Part shown: positions 29,458 to 38,054 of the stretch, in pieces
Position numbering within the stretch: position 1 is the first letter of the stretch
How the letters are laid out: every line of letters starts with the position of its first letter
Assembly (NCBI GenBank): GCA_016710985.1
Contig: JADJTX010000035.1
Location: 1 to 64,000, forward strand
DNA length: 64,000 bases
Source: Ignavibacteria bacterium
Lineage (GTDB): Bacteria; Bacteroidota; Ignavibacteria; Tepidaquicellales; Tepidaquicellaceae
Direction of reading: 5' to 3'
Notes under the pieces: model-generated
Database searches by the model: none
Told to the model about the DNA's origin: nothing
What the model saw: only the letters and a program-made list of their open reading frames with translations
Made by a program: the position numbers and the translations under genes

Positions 29458-29904
29458 CTATTTAAATAAATTCCGGGTTTGTTTAAGCTCTTCTTCAGAA
29501 GCCTGGGGTCCTAATTGCGTTGTAATGTAGCCCTGATAATTATCGAAAAAATCCTTTCCTTTGAAAGCATTTCTTTAAATGAAGAAGTGAGTCCGTGTAA
29601 CGGATACAGTTTAATGAGCATGATTAATACCCATCCCTTCCATTACAAGCGCTGTCCTTTTCACATTGAGCTTTTCATCTATAAGTTTGCTTATGTGTTT
29701 TGCAGCAAGAAAAAACTTTGAGTATAATTCATCATTCAAATCAGAGGCATACGAATCATAATGCTCCTTTGTCAGTACCAGCGTCATTCCACGGGTATTT
29801 GGAAAAACGTCAAGTATTGCAAGAAAGTTTTCATCTTCATAAATTTTATACGAAGGTATTTCTCCTTTCACGATTTTACAGAATATGCAATTTGGGTTAC
29901 TCAT
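29458..29904 (-). CDS. HIT-family nucleotide hydrolase/transferase, frameshifted
   Basis: From MSNPNCIFCKIVKGE (ATG 29904) the product has IPSYKIYEDENFLAILDVFPNTRGMTLVL and the histidine-triad region GINHAHIKLYPLHGL, then after two indels (near 29625 and 29560) FFDNYQGYITTQLGPQASEEELKQTRNLF; about 148 residues. HIT proteins act on nucleoside phosphoramidates or dinucleotides. The triad reads HxHxK rather than HxHxH, as in one HIT subgroup with the IKLYPL motif. The longer in-frame upstream extension has no ribosome site. Confidence 0.8.
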
Positions 29905-30317
29905 TATTTTAAAATAAGGTAAATATATTTTATTTTCAGTGGAATTTGAAAAATAGAATTGATTTACTGTTAAATCCTGTCTCAAACGGAAAAGAATTAT
30001 TACAATAGATAAAAGTGTCCGAATAAATTTCGTGGTTAATTATAAATTCACTTTTTTTAGAAAGTTGACAATACTGATTTAACGGATAATCGCTGATTTT
30101 CTAAAAAGTTAATTAACAGATTTTCGAACCCTTATTATAATGATACCGTTTTTCTACTAATAATGAACTCCGCTATTTTTCCGTATATATCCGCGTGATC
30201 CGCGTTCTTTCTTAAACTTGTACGAAAGTGATAAGTCATTATATGCTATTATATGCATTCAACGATTTATTAAATTGAAAATCCGGTTTAATAGAAGTAT
30301 ATTTATTTTAATAAAAT
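29905..30317. other. Intergenic stretch between HIT and YggS genes
   Basis: About 410 nt between divergent genes. AT-rich; I see no ORF, RNA gene or obvious inverted repeat. It should contain both promoters. Confidence 0.5.
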
Positions 30318-31016
30318 ATGGTGCTGGAGAAGAATCTATTAACTGTCAAATCCAAAATAAGCGAGATCTGCAGCAGGATTGACAGGGACCCCGATGAAAT
30401 AAAAATTATTGCCGTAAGTAAGACATTTCCTTTTTCGAAGATAACGGAACTTAATTCCATTGGTCAGACTGACTTCGGCGAAAACAAGGTTAGTGAGCTT
30501 AGAAGCAAATATTATCACATTTCGTTTCAACACCCTGAAAAGATAAACTGGCATTTGATCGGACATCTTCAAAGTAATAAAGTAGAGGACGTAGTCGCCT
30601 TTATAAGCCTGATTCATTCAGTGGATACATTAAAACTGGCTCAGAGAATTGATACCAGTGCAAAGAAAATAAACCGGATAATTGAAATTCTTGTACAGGT
30701 AAACACCAGTAATGAACCTCAAAAGTACGGAGTCAGTGTTGAAGAAGCTGCCGCACTCTGCCTGCAGATTTCTTCACTGGAAAATGTAAGAGTCAAAGGA
30801 TTAATGACAATTGCGAAACTGACAAATGACACTGAAATCATTCGCGAAAGTTTCAGGAAATTAAAGTCATTGTATGATATGCTTAAACCCAATATGGAAG
30901 ATTTCGAATATTTATCAATGGGAATGTCAAATGACTATGAAATTGCTCTTGAAGAAGGCTCTAATATGCTGAGAATCGGAAGCGCTATTTTTGGGGAAAG
31001 AAAAAAAGATGATTAA
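30318..31016 (+). CDS. YggS-family PLP-binding protein
   Basis: 232 residues, intact. The PLP lysine lies in KIIAVSKTFPFSKI; other family blocks are FGENKVSEL, INWHLIGHLQSNKV, IHSVDTLKLAQRI, ILVQVNTSNEPQKYGV, VKGLMTIA and LSMGMSNDYEIALEEGSNMLRIGSAIFGER. YggS/PLPBP proteins bind PLP without known catalysis and keep PLP and amino-acid pools balanced. DivIVA follows after 24 nt, as in many bacteria where yggS heads a division-linked operon. Confidence 0.94.
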   Translation: MVLEKNLLTVKSKISEICSRIDRDPDEIKIIAVSKTFPFSKITELNSIGQTDFGENKVSELRSKYYHISFQHPEKINWHLIGHLQSNKVEDVVAFISLIHSVDTLKLAQRIDTSAKKINRIIEILVQVNTSNEPQKYGVSVEEAAALCLQISSLENVRVKGLMTIAKLTNDTEIIRESFRKLKSLYDMLKPNMEDFEYLSMGMSNDYEIALEEGSNMLRIGSAIFGERKKDD

Positions 31017-31040
31017 AACTAAATTCTTAATTTAAATACC

Positions 31041-31617
31041 ATGAACATAATTTCACCTAAAGACATTAAGAAAACTGATTTCAAAAAAACTTTCCGGGGG
31101 TATGATTCAAATGAAGTGGATGCATTTCTTGAAACTCTCAGTCTTAGGTATGAAAGAATTTTTGAAGAGAATATAAATTTAACTGATAAGCTAAAAGCAC
31201 TGTCAACAGATATAGATGTTTACAAAGAAAATGAGGCTACTCTGCAGCGGGCAATAGTAAAGGCACAGGACCTCGCTGAAGAAATATTGGGAAATGCAAA
31301 GAAAAAAGCAGAGAACATCACAAAAGAAGCCGAGTTAAATGCACAGAAAATTTTACAGGAGAATGAAAAGATCTGCTGACGAAAAACAGGATCTCGAAGA
31401 ATTGAAATTAAGGAATGATAAACTCGTCGAAGATGTAAAACTATTTTTCATGGAAAAACTTAATGAGATGGATGAATTTATCAAATCAAGAAATGTTTAT
31501 AAAATGGAGCTTACAAAGAATGATCATTACGAACATGACACAGAATCAGAAGCAGAGCAAGAAGTCAAGATGAAAAAAATTTCCATTAACACCGCCAACT
31601 CAAACTTCTCGGAGTAA
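31041..31617 (+). CDS. DivIVA-domain coiled-coil protein, one frameshift
   Basis: About 192 residues joined near 31368 (NEK to RSADEKQDLEELK). The N-terminal membrane-binding motif FKKTFRGYDSNEVDAFLETL is the DivIVA signature (residues 12-35), followed by coiled coil to about residue 160 and an acidic C-terminus. DivIVA proteins recognise curved membrane at poles or septa and recruit division or wall factors. Between yggS and punA, 24 and 16 nt apart, so a three- or four-gene operon. Confidence 0.85.
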
Positions 31618-31633
31618 TATTCTTAAAACCCAA

Positions 31634-32434
31634 ATGACAGGCAAACACAATGAAGCAATTGATTTTTTAAAAGAGCGGCATAACGAAGAATTTCCGGTAG
31701 GAATTATTTTAGGCACCGGACTCGGAGGTCTGGTAAAAGATATAAATGTAAAATCAGAAATAGACTATTCTGAAATTCCGAACTTTCCTGTTTCAACTGT
31801 AGAATCTCATTCGGGTAAATTAATTTTCGGTACGCTGTCAGGAAAAAATATTGTTGCAATGAAGGGCAGGTTTCACTTCTATGAAGGTTATTCAATGGAT
31901 GAAGTCACATTTCCAGTTAATGTTCTGAAATACCTCGGTGTAAAGTATTTAATTGTTTCAAATGCCTGCGGAGCTCTGAATCCGAAATTCAGAAGAACAG
32001 ATCTTATGATAATGACCTCTCACATTAATCTTTTATTCGATACCCCTTTAAAAAATAAACTGGTTTCATTTACAGACGGCGGAAATTTTTATTCAAAGAA
32101 TCTGATAAAGCTTGCCGAAGAAACCGCGCTTGAGAATGAGATCCCCGTTCAAAAAGGAGCCTATGCTCCGGTGCAGGGACCGAATCTTGAAACAGCTGCC
32201 GAGTACAGAATGATAAGAAATTTTGGCGGCGATACTGTAGGCATGTCAACTATTCCTGAAGCAATGATCGCAAACAATCTCGGTATGGAAGTTCTCGGAC
32301 TTTCGATAATCACTGATGAAGGATTTCCCGATACGCTGCAGGTTGCTCTGCTGCCGCACATACTTGAAGCCGCTGCCATTGCTGAGCCGAAGCTGACATT
32401 GCTGATTAAGAAACTTGTAGAAAAAATAGTATAA
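31634..32434 (+). CDS. punA: Purine nucleoside phosphorylase (trimeric PNP type)
   Basis: 266 residues, intact. Phosphate site GIILGTGLGGL and ESHSGK; GRFHFYEGYSMDEVTFPVNVLK; SNACGALNPKF; base and ribose site QGPNLETAAEYRMIRNFGGDTVGMSTIPE; C-terminal ITDEGFPD. Converts purine (deoxy)nucleosides to base and (deoxy)ribose-1-phosphate. A shortened, altered paralogue follows; 9-bp repeats start directly after the stop codon. Confidence 0.94.
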   Translation: MTGKHNEAIDFLKERHNEEFPVGIILGTGLGGLVKDINVKSEIDYSEIPNFPVSTVESHSGKLIFGTLSGKNIVAMKGRFHFYEGYSMDEVTFPVNVLKYLGVKYLIVSNACGALNPKFRRTDLMIMTSHINLLFDTPLKNKLVSFTDGGNFYSKNLIKLAEETALENEIPVQKGAYAPVQGPNLETAAEYRMIRNFGGDTVGMSTIPEAMIANNLGMEVLGLSIITDEGFPDTLQVALLPHILEAAAIAEPKLTLLIKKLVEKIV

Positions 32435-32585
32435 GTGTATAGAGTGTATAGAGTGTGTGGAGTGTGTGGAGTGTGTGGAGTGTGTGGAGTGTATAGAGTG
32501 TGTGGAATGTATAGAAGTGTGTGGAGTGTACAAAACTTAAAGAACTTAAAGAACTTAAAGAACTTAACGAACTTAAACGAACTTA
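32435..32585 (+). repeat. 9-bp tandem repeats between the two PNP genes
   Basis: First about ten units around GTGTGGAGT (with GTATAGAGT variants) to about 32530, then about five units around AACTTAAAG/AACTTAACG up to the next start codon. The first unit recurs after panB and after the TamA-like gene; the second is the reverse of the tract at 8258. Confidence 0.9.
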
Positions 32586-32589
32586 AACA

Positions 32590-33429
32590 ATGGGCGAGCA
32601 ATTAGATAAAATAATTCAATCCTCTGATTTCATCAGAAGTAATTTCCCAAAAGGTTTTAAGCCGGAGATTGCATTAATTACTGAAAACGATTCTGACATC
32701 ATTAAAGAATTTAAAATTATATCTGAAATTGATTTCTCTCAGATTACAGATTTTAATCAAACTTTAAAAAAGATTAAGGGAAAAGTTCTGTTTGCAAAAA
32801 TAAAAGGGAACGATGTTATTATTTACAATGGCAGATATCATTTCTATGATGGCGTATCGATGAGAGATATAGGTCATACGATCTATGTTTTAAAATATCT
32901 TGGGATAAAGAAAATAATTTCTGTTGAAGAAGTTGGTCATTTGAATCCGAGATTCAATTGCGGTGAAATCGCATTGATCTATGATCACATAAATTTAATG
33001 GGTGATAATCCTCTGATCGGCAAAAATGAAAATGAACTCGGCCTGAGATTTCCGGATATGAGTAATGCTTATGATAAAGAACTGCATGATAAAGCTTATG
33101 AAGTGATTCAAAGTAATATGTTAAAAGTAAATGACGCGGTATTGCTCGGGACGACCGGTCCGCAAAGCGAGACTGATGCCGAAGCAAGATTCTACCGTGA
33201 TATCGCTGCGGATATCCTGGGCTATTCAATCGTGCCGGAAAATATTACTGCAATTCACTGCGGAATAAAGTTTATTGGTATCGGTTTGATAACAAGAGAG
33301 CTTGTTGCTGATAAGATGATGGAAGATGAAAGGAGTGAGAAGGAAAAGTTGAAAGAACAGAAAGAAAGTTTAAAGAAAGCTGAGAAGAAACTGGGGAAAA
33401 TAATGCAAGACATAATTAAAAATATTTAA
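32590..33429 (+). CDS. Degenerate PNP paralogue with coiled-coil tail
   Basis: 279 residues, intact. It aligns with PunA along its length (GRYHFYDGVSMRDI, YVLKYLGIKK, GHLNPRFNCGEIALIYDHINLMGDNPL, GPQSETDAEARFYR, GYSIVPENITA). Key sites have changed: the phosphate loop GTGLGG is TENDSD, SHSG is absent, SNACGALN is VEEVGHLN and the Met of VGMSTIPE is Tyr; the ETxAE glutamate is kept. A charged helical tail of about 35 residues (DERSEKEKLKEQKESLKK...) is extra. Fold conserved, catalysis doubtful: perhaps a pseudoenzyme, regulator or different-specificity enzyme. Same strand as punA; the next gene starts at its stop. Confidence 0.8.
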   Translation: MGEQLDKIIQSSDFIRSNFPKGFKPEIALITENDSDIIKEFKIISEIDFSQITDFNQTLKKIKGKVLFAKIKGNDVIIYNGRYHFYDGVSMRDIGHTIYVLKYLGIKKIISVEEVGHLNPRFNCGEIALIYDHINLMGDNPLIGKNENELGLRFPDMSNAYDKELHDKAYEVIQSNMLKVNDAVLLGTTGPQSETDAEARFYRDIAADILGYSIVPENITAIHCGIKFIGIGLITRELVADKMMEDERSEKEKLKEQKESLKKAEKKLGKIMQDIIKNI

Positions 33430-34252
33430 TGGTGAAAGTAAAATCTATTTTTTTATACTTAAGTTTTGTCATACTGACTTCAGCTGCTATAATTAGTTGT
33501 TCGGATGATGATATTATAAATATATCAACACCTGTTCCTGTTGACAGCTCTCAATTCAGATATCCTTTTACAGACGGAACGAGTTGGAATTATAAGAGAA
33601 GCAGCTTTGTCGGATATACGACCGGATTCAATCAGACATTATTTGATAATTACCCCATTATCCGCACGGGAAAAATTACAATACTGCATGACACTGTTAT
33701 TAATTTTGTTACAGTAAAAATTTTTTTAGAAGAATACAATATCGATAATCAAACTACTATTATAAACAGGTTTTATTATATAAACACTGATACAGCATTA
33801 ATTTATTATTCAGATAAGCAATCAGGAAATTCATCAGGCTTTGTTCCTTTCAGGAAAATAAAAAATAGCTGTATGATTGAGAAACTGAATCTCCAGAAAA
33901 AGCCCTGAGTAATTTTCACAAATTTTGCAGATTCACTTCTAAGCAACTTTAAAATATCCAATGGTCACAGGAAAGAATGGAACTTTATCCAAATTCTAAG
34001 AGTGTCGACTTAAAAGATATGCAGGGTTTGAAAATATAAATACACCAGCAGGAATATTTAGTTGTATGAAATTACAAAATATTATTTGGGATAAGATTAC
34101 CGATTATTATTTTTATTCAAAGTTCGGACTAATGAAAAGATTTAGATTGTACGATGATTTTGTTGCATACATCCGGAAAGTCCTGACGGTATTGGACTTA
34201 TGATTTAACCAATGACATGGTAGTAACTTCTTACATCATTCCATCGGATTAA
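33429..34252 (+). CDS. Lipoprotein of unknown function, frameshifted
   Basis: Starts at the stop of the PNP paralogue (TAATG overlap). MVKVKSIFLYLSFVILTSAAIISC is a lipoprotein signal with the lipobox Cys at about residue 24. The mature part is beta-rich (RYPFTDGTSWNYKRS, HDTVINFVTVKIFLEEYNI) and, after about three indels (near 33900, 34030 and 34190), continues ENINTPAGIFSCMKLQN, DYYFYSKFGLMKRF and TYDLTNDMVVTSYIIPSD. The GFENxxTPAGxFxCxK pattern occurs in FCB-group lipoproteins of unknown role. Outer-membrane or periplasmic anchor expected. Confidence 0.6.
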
Positions 34253-34293
34253 TAAATATAAGTTTAACAATAAATTTAAATAGAAACAACTTT

Positions 34294-35169
34294 ATGTCAA
34301 CACGGCTTGAAATCCCAAAGATGTACAAGCTCTTCATCGGAGGCAAGTTTACACGTACCGAATCCGAAAGATATCTCGATGCAATAAATCCTAAGACAAA
34401 GGAAAAGATCTGCAATATCTCAAGAGCATCGAGAAAAGATCTGCGAAATGCCGTAGTTGTTGCGAAAGCGGGATTCAATGACTGGAGCGGAAAAACTGCT
34501 TACGAGCGAGGTCAGATAATGTACAGGCTAGCAGAGATGCTCGAAGGAAGAAAAGATCAGTTCATAGATGAAGTTTATATTTCGACAAAACAATCTAAAG
34601 CTGAATGTATCAAAGAGGTTCATAAAGCAATTGACAGAGTGATCTACTACGCAGGATTCTGTGATAAATGGATGCAGCTTGTCGGAACGGTCAATCCGGT
34701 TCAGGCAGGTTATTTTAATTTTTCCGTACCCGAACCGACAGGTTTAGTCGGAATCATTTTACCGGATGATCTTAGTTTTCTTCCATTGATCTCAAGAGTT
34801 GCTGTAGCATTGACTTCAGGGAATTCATGTATCATTCTTGCAAACGAAAATTCTCCTTTACCGTCATTATCATTTTCAGAAGTAATAGCGACGAGCGATT
34901 TCCCGGCCGGTGTGATAAATATTCTGACAGGACAAAAGAAGGAAGTTGTTCCTCATCTTGCCGGACATTTTGAAATAAGTGCAATTGACTTCTGCGATGA
35001 AAATGCAGAATTGAAAAAAAGTGTAATGGAGCTTTGCGCAAATAATGTGAAGAGATTTCATTCATTATCAAAAGACTGGAACTGGTACTCGGATGAAATA
35101 AATGAGAATTTGAAAGAGATTGAAAAGTTTATAGAAATAAAGACTGTGTGGCATACGATGGGGAATTAA
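34294..35169 (+). CDS. Aldehyde dehydrogenase-family protein, N-terminal domain only
   Basis: 291 residues, intact. KLFIGGKFTRTESERYLDAINP, AVVVAKAGFNDWSGKTAYERGQIMYRLAEML, FNFSVPEPTGLVGIILPDD, and LTSGNSCIILANENSPLPSLSFSEV match the NAD-binding half of ALDH, but the catalytic Glu and Cys domains are absent. The reading frame ends naturally with IEIKTVWHTMGN. The sequence downstream is repeat and then tspO, so this is not a frameshift fragment. Short ALDH homologues occur next to a full-length ALDH and deoxyribose-phosphate aldolase in some genomes; here the nearest nucleoside gene is punA. It probably acts as a non-catalytic partner. Confidence 0.75.
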   Translation: MSTRLEIPKMYKLFIGGKFTRTESERYLDAINPKTKEKICNISRASRKDLRNAVVVAKAGFNDWSGKTAYERGQIMYRLAEMLEGRKDQFIDEVYISTKQSKAECIKEVHKAIDRVIYYAGFCDKWMQLVGTVNPVQAGYFNFSVPEPTGLVGIILPDDLSFLPLISRVAVALTSGNSCIILANENSPLPSLSFSEVIATSDFPAGVINILTGQKKEVVPHLAGHFEISAIDFCDENAELKKSVMELCANNVKRFHSLSKDWNWYSDEINENLKEIEKFIEIKTVWHTMGN

Positions 35170-35298
35170 CAATTAACAATTAACAATGAGCAATTAGCAA
35201 TGAACAATGAGCAATGAACAATGAGCAATGAATAATGGGTAATCAACAAAATTGTTAATACTCAATACTCAATACTCAATACTTAATACTTAATACCA
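35166..35298 (+). repeat. 7- to 8-bp tandem repeats (AACAATTA/AACAATGAGC and AATACTC types)
   Basis: Units of AACAATT, then alternating GCAATGA/ACAATGA, then AATACTC/AATACTT up to the tspO start. The repeats begin inside the last codon and stop of the ALDH-like gene. The CAATGA type also lies inside a coding region at 37380-37412. Confidence 0.85.
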
Positions 35299-35302
35299 CA
35301 GA

Positions 35303-35772
35303 ATGTCCAATATTTTAAAACTAATTATCAGCATCGTCATTTGTCAGCTTGCTGGAGTGATCGGAACGGTCTTTACTGTTGATTCCATACCGAACTGGTA
35401 CGCGGGTTTGAACAAGCCTGCATTGAATCCGCCTAACTGGCTCTTCGGACCGGTCTGGATCATTTTATATTTAATGATGGGAATATCTTTGTTCATCGTA
35501 TGGAAGGAGGATTTAAAAATAAAGAAATAAAATCGGCTTTCTTAATTTTTATTATACAGCTGATTTTCAATGCTGCATGGTCTGTTGTTTTCTTCGGAAT
35601 GCAGTCCCCTGCCGGCGGATTAGTTGTGATTGTAATTCTGTGGATACTTATACTGATAACGATTTTGCGATTCATGAAAATATCCCGTGTTGCAGGGATT
35701 CTTTTAATTCCGTATTTGTTATGGGTATCATTCGCAACATACTTAAACTTTTCAATTTACAGATTAAATTAA
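35303..35772 (+). CDS. TspO/MBR family membrane protein, one frameshift
   Basis: Two segments join near 35508 (WKE to GGFKNKE) giving about 156 residues with five membrane helices. Signature residues: IPNWYAGLNKPALNPPNWLFGPVWIILY, IQLIFNAAWSVVFFG, and ILLIPYLLWVSFATYLNFSIYRLN. TspO proteins bind tetrapyrroles and are linked to stress responses and porphyrin handling. The next gene (L,D-transpeptidase) starts 18 nt on. Confidence 0.9.
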
Positions 35773-35790
35773 TTTTCATAAAATTCTAAC

Positions 35791-36927
35791 ATGCAAAAAA
35801 TTCTGAATAAATATTTTTCAGCAATACTAATCTCAATTTTTTTAATCTCCGCCGGACGATTAATTGCAGGTGATTCCCCGGTTAATGTGCACAAAATACA
35901 AGAAGAAGCAGACAGTGAAAAGCTTTTCTTTGAAACTACTGATATCGGGTCAAGTGATGCTGTAATCACCGATCATCTGCTTGAGCAGTTTCCGATAATA
36001 TCTGAAAAGGAAATCAACAGAATAATATTGACTAAAACCATTTCACAGGAGCAATCCGTGTCTGATACACAGGACAGTACTCTTATTTCAGCGTCTGAAA
36101 CTCTGTACAAAGTTTCATTCGAAGTACCAAAAAATTATCTTGCCGACACTGTTAAAATATTATGGCATCTTAACATACCTGGTTTCGAATCAAAAATTTA
36201 CCAGCTTTATAATAACGAACAAATTTACATTGATACCTGGCCAAATGTTGTAGGCACCGCGGGCACTAAAACCTATACAGGAAATTTTGAGGCATATAAA
36301 ATACGCAACTGGCCGTTTTACAAAGATCCGGATCCGTCGAAAGCAGATCTTCCGCCTACAAAGCCGGGTCCCGGAAATCCCCTTGGTTTGTTCGTTGTGC
36401 ATTATGATCAGAATTCTTTAAGATATTTTCACGGAACAAATAAAAACAATCTGCTGAATAGCAAGATGCGAAACCTTTCTCATGGCTGCGTGAGAAATGA
36501 TAATGACAATATAGAAAAAATGAAGCAGTTCATTATTAAGAGAGTTGTAAAGTCCGAAGATCTGAGCAGCTGGCTTAAGAGTAAGAAAACACTGATCTAT
36601 GATTTTGAAGAGATCGATAAGTTTCCGGTGCAGATCACTTATAAGACATTTGATATTGATAAAGATGAATCAGGAGACTATATAATATTATATAAAGATA
36701 TTTATAATTACAGCAACCCGGATAAAATAAACGCAGAGCTCAATGACACGTCCTTAATTATATTGTCAAGCAGGGAAAATATTGCAGCTGAATATCAGAA
36801 AAAATTCGGGACTGAATTGCCTGTGGAAACTTTGAACATGATGATCGACTATGTTATTAACAAAGGAGTATTCTATGACAAGTTTTATATCGAGGATTTG
36901 AAGCAGACATTCATGGTACAGAATTAA
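35791..36927 (+). CDS. L,D-transpeptidase (YkuD family)
   Basis: 378 residues, intact. Signal peptide (YFSAILISIFLISAGRLIAG, cleavage near residue 27). YkuD domain in residues about 120-250: LWHLNIPGFESKIYQLYNNEQ, WPNVVGTAGTKTYTGNFEAY, PGNPLGLFVVHY, RYFHGTNKNNLL and catalytic NLSHGCVRNDNDN with the essential Cys. Cross-links peptidoglycan 3-3 or attaches proteins to it. A 125-residue C-terminal region has no family I know. Its last bases overlap the convergent lipoprotein gene by 4 nt. Confidence 0.92.
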   Translation: MQKILNKYFSAILISIFLISAGRLIAGDSPVNVHKIQEEADSEKLFFETTDIGSSDAVITDHLLEQFPIISEKEINRIILTKTISQEQSVSDTQDSTLISASETLYKVSFEVPKNYLADTVKILWHLNIPGFESKIYQLYNNEQIYIDTWPNVVGTAGTKTYTGNFEAYKIRNWPFYKDPDPSKADLPPTKPGPGNPLGLFVVHYDQNSLRYFHGTNKNNLLNSKMRNLSHGCVRNDNDNIEKMKQFIIKRVVKSEDLSSWLKSKKTLIYDFEEIDKFPVQITYKTFDIDKDESGDYIILYKDIYNYSNPDKINAELNDTSLIILSSRENIAAEYQKKFGTELPVETLNMMIDYVINKGVFYDKFYIEDLKQTFMVQN

Positions 36928-37451
36928 AAACTTTCATCCCGCCATCTTTGAATTTTCCAGATGTCATCCGAAGAATTTCTGCGCATGTTCATGTCTACAA
37001 ATCCGTTCACTCTTGTGATGTCGCTGGGATTGAAAGTAATGGTGAGATTAAAACTTCGTTTTACATTTTGCTCCAGTGAATCACCTCCCTGAAAAATAAT
37101 GTTGTTCCATATGATCTCGATTTTTTGAGCACTCTGAAACAACCCGTTCGTTGTCCTCATTTCAGTCGGTCTGTCCCATGACACATCAAACCCGGATTCA
37201 TAATCCCTGTAGATGAATACAAAATCTTCTGCGATCAGATTTCCATACACGGTAGTGTCTTTGAATGTATATGCGTATTTGAAATTCTGAAATAATCCTT
37301 CTATTGTTTTCTGATCTGTTAAAATGGATGTAGGTGTACTGTCATCTAAGCTTGGTGAGAAAATATTATCACACGATGCAATGAACAATGAGCATTGAGC
37401 AATGAGCAATAAAAAGATTTTTGAAAATGATATTTTCCTTTCAACTTTCAA
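36924..37451 (-). CDS. Lipoprotein with NTF2/SnoaL-like fold (predicted), 1
   Basis: 175 residues. Lipoprotein signal ending IASC (Cys near residue 27). The mature part (QTIEGLFQNFKYAYTFKDTTVYGNLIAEDFVFIYRD ... RVNGFVDMNMRRNSSDDIWKIQRWRDE) has the helix-helix-strand layout and terminal WKIxxWxDE of SnoaL-like domains; this is fold inference. Codons for the signal peptide (LLIAQCSLFIASC) are made of CAATGA-type spacer repeats read backwards, and the start region is made of AACTTTTA repeats. The next lipoprotein gene upstream is similar and 15 nt away. Confidence 0.65.
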   Translation of the reverse strand: MKVERKISFSKIFLLLIAQCSLFIASCDNIFSPSLDDSTPTSILTDQKTIEGLFQNFKYAYTFKDTTVYGNLIAEDFVFIYRDYESGFDVSWDRPTEMRTTNGLFQSAQKIEIIWNNIIFQGGDSLEQNVKRSFNLTITFNPSDITRVNGFVDMNMRRNSSDDIWKIQRWRDESF

Positions 37452-37466
37452 CTTTTAACTTTTAAC

Positions 37467-38054
37467 TTAATTATAAAAATTTGCTTTCAGTACACTCCAT
37501 GTCGTATCATTATTATTATCAATAAAATCATACCAGGTATGAATAGACCAAAGACTTCTTGAATCTGAGCCCATCACAAATCTTAATTTTCCTTTCACTT
37601 CTTTTGAAACGTTCGTCCGGGCGTGATTAAAAACAAGTATATAATCCATATCAAGTATTGCAGAGTCTATGGCAGTAGTAAATGATTCATTGTCCGGGAA
37701 CAGGTTTGAGGAAGCAGTCTGGTCAGTCGCCGAGATAAGATTGCTGAAATAAATTCTCTCACTGTTAAGATTCCACGTGAGAAAGACAGGGTAAGAAGAC
37801 TGAGACAAAGCATCCGGAATGAATCTGAATCTTCTCACTGAATAAACAGAGTCTACAAAGCATCTCATGTAATTATCAAGATCTTTTTCAGCAATGGAAT
37901 AGATAAGATTAGTCAAAACGATATCAGGAGAAGTAGGCTGAATGAAGGTGGAGCGTGTCTGTGTCGGAGGTTCAACATCGCGGGTGTCGAACAGCCCGCA
38001 GCCCTGAAGCGACACAATAATGAACATCAATATTAAATTAAGATTTCTTTGCAA
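37467..38054 (-). CDS. Lipoprotein with NTF2/SnoaL-like fold (predicted), 2
   Basis: 195 residues. MQRNLNLILMFIIVSLQGC is a lipoprotein signal (Cys19). The mature part has VLTNLIYSIAEKDLDNYMRCFVDSVYSVRRFRFIPD, an NTF2-like opening, and ends RSLWSIHTWYDFIDNNNDTTWS, parallel to the downstream paralogue. Both probably sit in the outer membrane or periplasm; ligand unknown. It overlaps the methyltransferase gene by 17 nt. Confidence 0.65.
   Translation of the reverse strand: MQRNLNLILMFIIVSLQGCGLFDTRDVEPPTQTRSTFIQPTSPDIVLTNLIYSIAEKDLDNYMRCFVDSVYSVRRFRFIPDALSQSSYPVFLTWNLNSERIYFSNLISATDQTASSNLFPDNESFTTAIDSAILDMDYILVFNHARTNVSKEVKGKLRFVMGSDSRSLWSIHTWYDFIDNNNDTTWSVLKANFYN

Noticed and set aside
32161..32601. 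Minus-strand open frames rich in Thr-Pro-His or Ser-Thr-His
   Set aside because: Antisense to punA and the GTGTGGAGT repeat; an artefact of the repeat period.
34294..35169. ALDH-like gene as a frameshift fragment of a full ALDH
   Set aside because: I looked for catalytic-domain residues downstream in other frames; the sequence is spacer repeat followed by tspO.
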